In this document: in pieces, positions 62,413 to 64,000 of the stretch | Numbering within the stretch: position 1 is the stretch's first letter | How the letters are laid out: each line of letters starts with the position of its first letter | Source of the DNA: Streptomyces lasiicapitis | GTDB lineage: Bacteria; Actinomycetota; Actinomycetes; Streptomycetales; Streptomycetaceae | Reading direction: 5' to 3' | Assembly (NCBI RefSeq): GCF_014646335.1 | Contig: NZ_BMNG01000001.1 | Coordinates: 742,219-806,218, forward strand | Length of the DNA: 64,000 nt | Notes under the pieces: generated by a model | The model's database searches: none | Told to the model about the DNA's origin: nothing | Seen by the model: only the letters and a program-made list of their open reading frames with translations | Translations under genes and position numbers: made by a program

Positions 62413-62647
62413 GGCCCCATCCTCCCGGATGAGCCCGCCCGCGTACCAATCCGGGGGCACCGCCGCCGCCCCTCGATTGCACTCGCACAACGTTCGGAGA
62501 GCTGGCTGGACAAACACGACGACGCTGAAGAAGCATGTGGGCCACAGTGCCGCGGCCGGTGTCGGGGGGACCGACGCTCCTGTGAACGTTTCCTCCGTGC
62601 GTGCCGCGCAGTCCCCGCACGCGCTCCCCGACGGAGGAATCCCCACC

Positions 62648-63358
62648 ATGAGCAACCCCTACGGGCCACCGCCTCAGGACCCCAACCAGCCCCCGCCGGG
62701 CTACGGCCCCGGGTACGGCTATCCGCAGCAGGCTCCCCAGGGCGTACCGCCGCAGCAGGGCGGCTATCCGGGCCAGGGCTACGCGGCCTACCCGCAGCAG
62801 GCCCAGCCGTACGGCGCCTACCCCCAGCAGCCCGGCGGTTACGGCTACCCGGGCGGCCCCGGCCCGACGGTGGCCTCGATGGGACGCCGTTTCGGCGCCC
62901 GCGTCATCGACGGGGTGGCGTTCGGCGTCATCATCGCGATCCTCGCCGCCGCCGGTGTCGTCAGCGCGTTCAACGAGGCGAAGGACTGCGACCCCGGTTC
63001 CGTCAACTACGACAGCTGCATGAACGACGCCGGCTCCGACATCGCTGCCCAGATGGGTGCCGTCATCGCCGTCATCGGCATCTTCGGCCTGGTCTACGAG
63101 TGGCTGATGACCACTCTGGTCGGCGGCACGCTCGGCAAGCTCGCCGTCGGCATCCGCGTCGTCGACGCGGAGACGGGCCGCAATCCGGGGGTCGGCTCCG
63201 CGTTCGTCCGCTACATCATCCCGGTCGTGGGCTCCCTGGCCTGCGGCATCGGCCAACTCCTCGTCTATCTGTCCCCGTTCTGGGACAAGACGGGCCGCCA
63301 GCAGGGCTGGCACGACAAGGCCGCCAAGACCATGGTCATCCAGCGGTCCAACAACTGA
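62648..63358 (+). CDS. RDD family membrane protein with Pro/Gly/Tyr/Gln-rich N-terminus
   Basis: 236 residues, GGAGGA before the ATG. About 75 disordered residues of PQQ/PGYG repeats, then the RDD domain: [60 protein letters not shown], and [18 protein letters not shown] (QGWHDK is typical). Three to four helices. Function of RDD proteins is mostly unknown; some transport ions. Divergent from folD across 235 bp that must hold both promoters. Confidence 0.88.
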   Translation: MSNPYGPPPQDPNQPPPGYGPGYGYPQQAPQGVPPQQGGYPGQGYAAYPQQAQPYGAYPQQPGGYGYPGGPGPTVASMGRRFGARVIDGVAFGVIIAILAAAGVVSAFNEAKDCDPGSVNYDSCMNDAGSDIAAQMGAVIAVIGIFGLVYEWLMTTLVGGTLGKLAVGIRVVDAETGRNPGVGSAFVRYIIPVVGSLACGIGQLLVYLSPFWDKTGRQQGWHDKAAKTMVIQRSNN

Positions 63359-63371
63359 CCGGCCACTTCGT

Positions 63372-63420
63372 GTACGGCGCGGGCGCCGCCCCCATCGAGG
63401 GAGCGGCGCCCGCGCCGTAC
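63372..63420. terminator. Bidirectional terminator between the RDD gene and purH
   Basis: GTACGGCGCGGGCGCCGC and its exact complement, 18-bp stem with a 13-base loop, 13 bp after the RDD stop and 16 bp before the purH stop. Confidence 0.9.
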
Positions 63421-63436
63421 GTGTACCGGTACCGGC

Positions 63437-64000
63437 TCAGTGGAAGAAGTGCCGCGTCCCCGTGAAGTACATCGTCACGCCCGCCTTCTTCGCCGCCTCG
63501 ACGACCAGTTCGTCACGTACCGAACCGCCGGGCTGCACCACGGCCTTGACGCCCGCGGCGGTCAGGACCTCCAGGCCGTCGGGGAAGGGGAAGAACGCGT
63601 CGGACGCCGCGAACGCGCCGCGCGCGCGGTCCTCGCCCGCCCGCTCGACGGCGAGCTTCGCGGAGTCGACGCGGTTGACCTGGCCCATGCCGACGCCGAC
63701 GGACGCGCCGTCCTTGGCGAGCAGGATCGCGTTGGACTTCACGGCGCGGCAGGCACGCCAGGCGAAGGCCAGTTCGGCGAGCTCGCCCTTGGAGAGGGCG
63801 TCGCCCGTGGCGAGCGTCCAGTTGGCCGGGTTGTCGCCGTCGGCCTGAAGGCGGTCGGTGACCTGGAGCAGCGCGCCGCCGTCGATGGGCTTGACCTCGA
63901 CGGGCGCGGACGGCGCCTGCGGGACGCGAAGGACGCGGATGTTCTTCTTCTTGGTGAGGGCCTCCAGCGCGCCGTCCTCGAAGTCGGGCGCGACGATGAC
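63437..64000 (-). CDS. purH: Bifunctional AICAR transformylase/IMP cyclohydrolase, C-terminal part (cut by window end)
   Basis: The frame runs out of the window; 187 residues are visible, starting [15 protein letters not shown]. Signatures of the transformylase domain: [20 protein letters not shown] (with Lys/Asn), [38 protein letters not shown], and the end [12 protein letters not shown]. It performs the last two steps of IMP synthesis, using formyl-THF on AICAR (ZMP). ZMP is the ligand of the switch upstream of glyA. Confidence 0.96.
   Translation of the reverse strand, partial: VIVAPDFEDGALEALTKKKNIRVLRVPQAPSAPVEVKPIDGGALLQVTDRLQADGDNPANWTLATGDALSKGELAELAFAWRACRAVKSNAILLAKDGASVGVGMGQVNRVDSAKLAVERAGEDRARGAFAASDAFFPFPDGLEVLTAAGVKAVVQPGGSVRDELVVEAAKKAGVTMYFTGTRHFFH

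Overview
The window is high-GC DNA (G/C at nearly every third codon position, many GTG starts, ATGA/GTGA gene overlaps) with gene families typical of a streptomycete: an AfsR/SARP regulator, an Scr1-type regulator with a DUF397 partner, many small secreted proteins and lipoproteins, and polyprenyl-phospho-arabinose enzymes. It looks like chromosomal core mixed with conditionally useful loci. I found no phage genes, transposase, CRISPR array, tRNA or rRNA.

Layout. 1-5.9 kb: envelope genes. A D-Ala-D-Ala carboxypeptidase end, a YihY/BrkB protein, and then the whole set expected for making polyprenyl-phospho-arabinose: GtrA-like protein, phosphoribosyltransferase and PAP2 phosphatase on one strand, DprE1 and DprE2 divergent from them. 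6-12.7 kb: a WD-like lipoprotein, 2'-5' RNA ligase family protein, trpS, glyA preceded by a ZTP (pfl) riboswitch, and divergent rocD. 12.7-22 kb: a 1094-residue SARP/NB-ARC/TPR regulator whose ATPase domain carries an in-frame dispersed repeat, two oxidoreductases, a PuuE-like deacetylase, and a LysR/MFS pair around a perfect palindrome. 22-25.4 kb: a sarcosine/dimethylglycine methyltransferase-like gene, small secreted proteins (one interrupted by TAG), and an anti-sigma-like ATPase / Scr1 regulator / DUF397 trio. 25.4-26.5 kb: about 1 kb of non-coding DNA organised as nested inverted repeats.

26.5-36.3 kb: a secreted S33-type hydrolase, lipoproteins, a glutathionylspermidine-synthase-like/lipoprotein pair, a DMT transporter, and a MocR regulator divergent from two AhpD-like proteins and a PEP mutase/isocitrate lyase-like enzyme. 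36.5-39.1 kb: the most unusual piece, a two-gene unit of a phosphatidylserine-decarboxylase-like pyruvoyl enzyme and a cytosolic S10 serine carboxypeptidase with a TTA codon. 39.2-46.5 kb: a glycine betaine ABC importer with a double permease, followed upstream by GMC choline dehydrogenase and betaine aldehyde dehydrogenase, i.e. choline-to-betaine osmoprotection. 46.6-54 kb: a lipoprotein, small regulators, an MFS exporter with LysR regulator, and an unrecognised gene group whose two proteins share an SGGA motif. 54-64 kb: mdh, two paralogous HTH-TM proteins around a secreted peptidoglycan-binding-like protein, a NarL-type two-component system, DUF3017 and folD, an RDD protein and the 3' end of purH.

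Themes. glyA, folD and purH tie into one-carbon and purine metabolism. The betaine operon and the methyltransferase concern compatible solutes. Three copies of one dispersed repeat and three of another mark where non-coding repeats have settled between genes, or once inside a gene.
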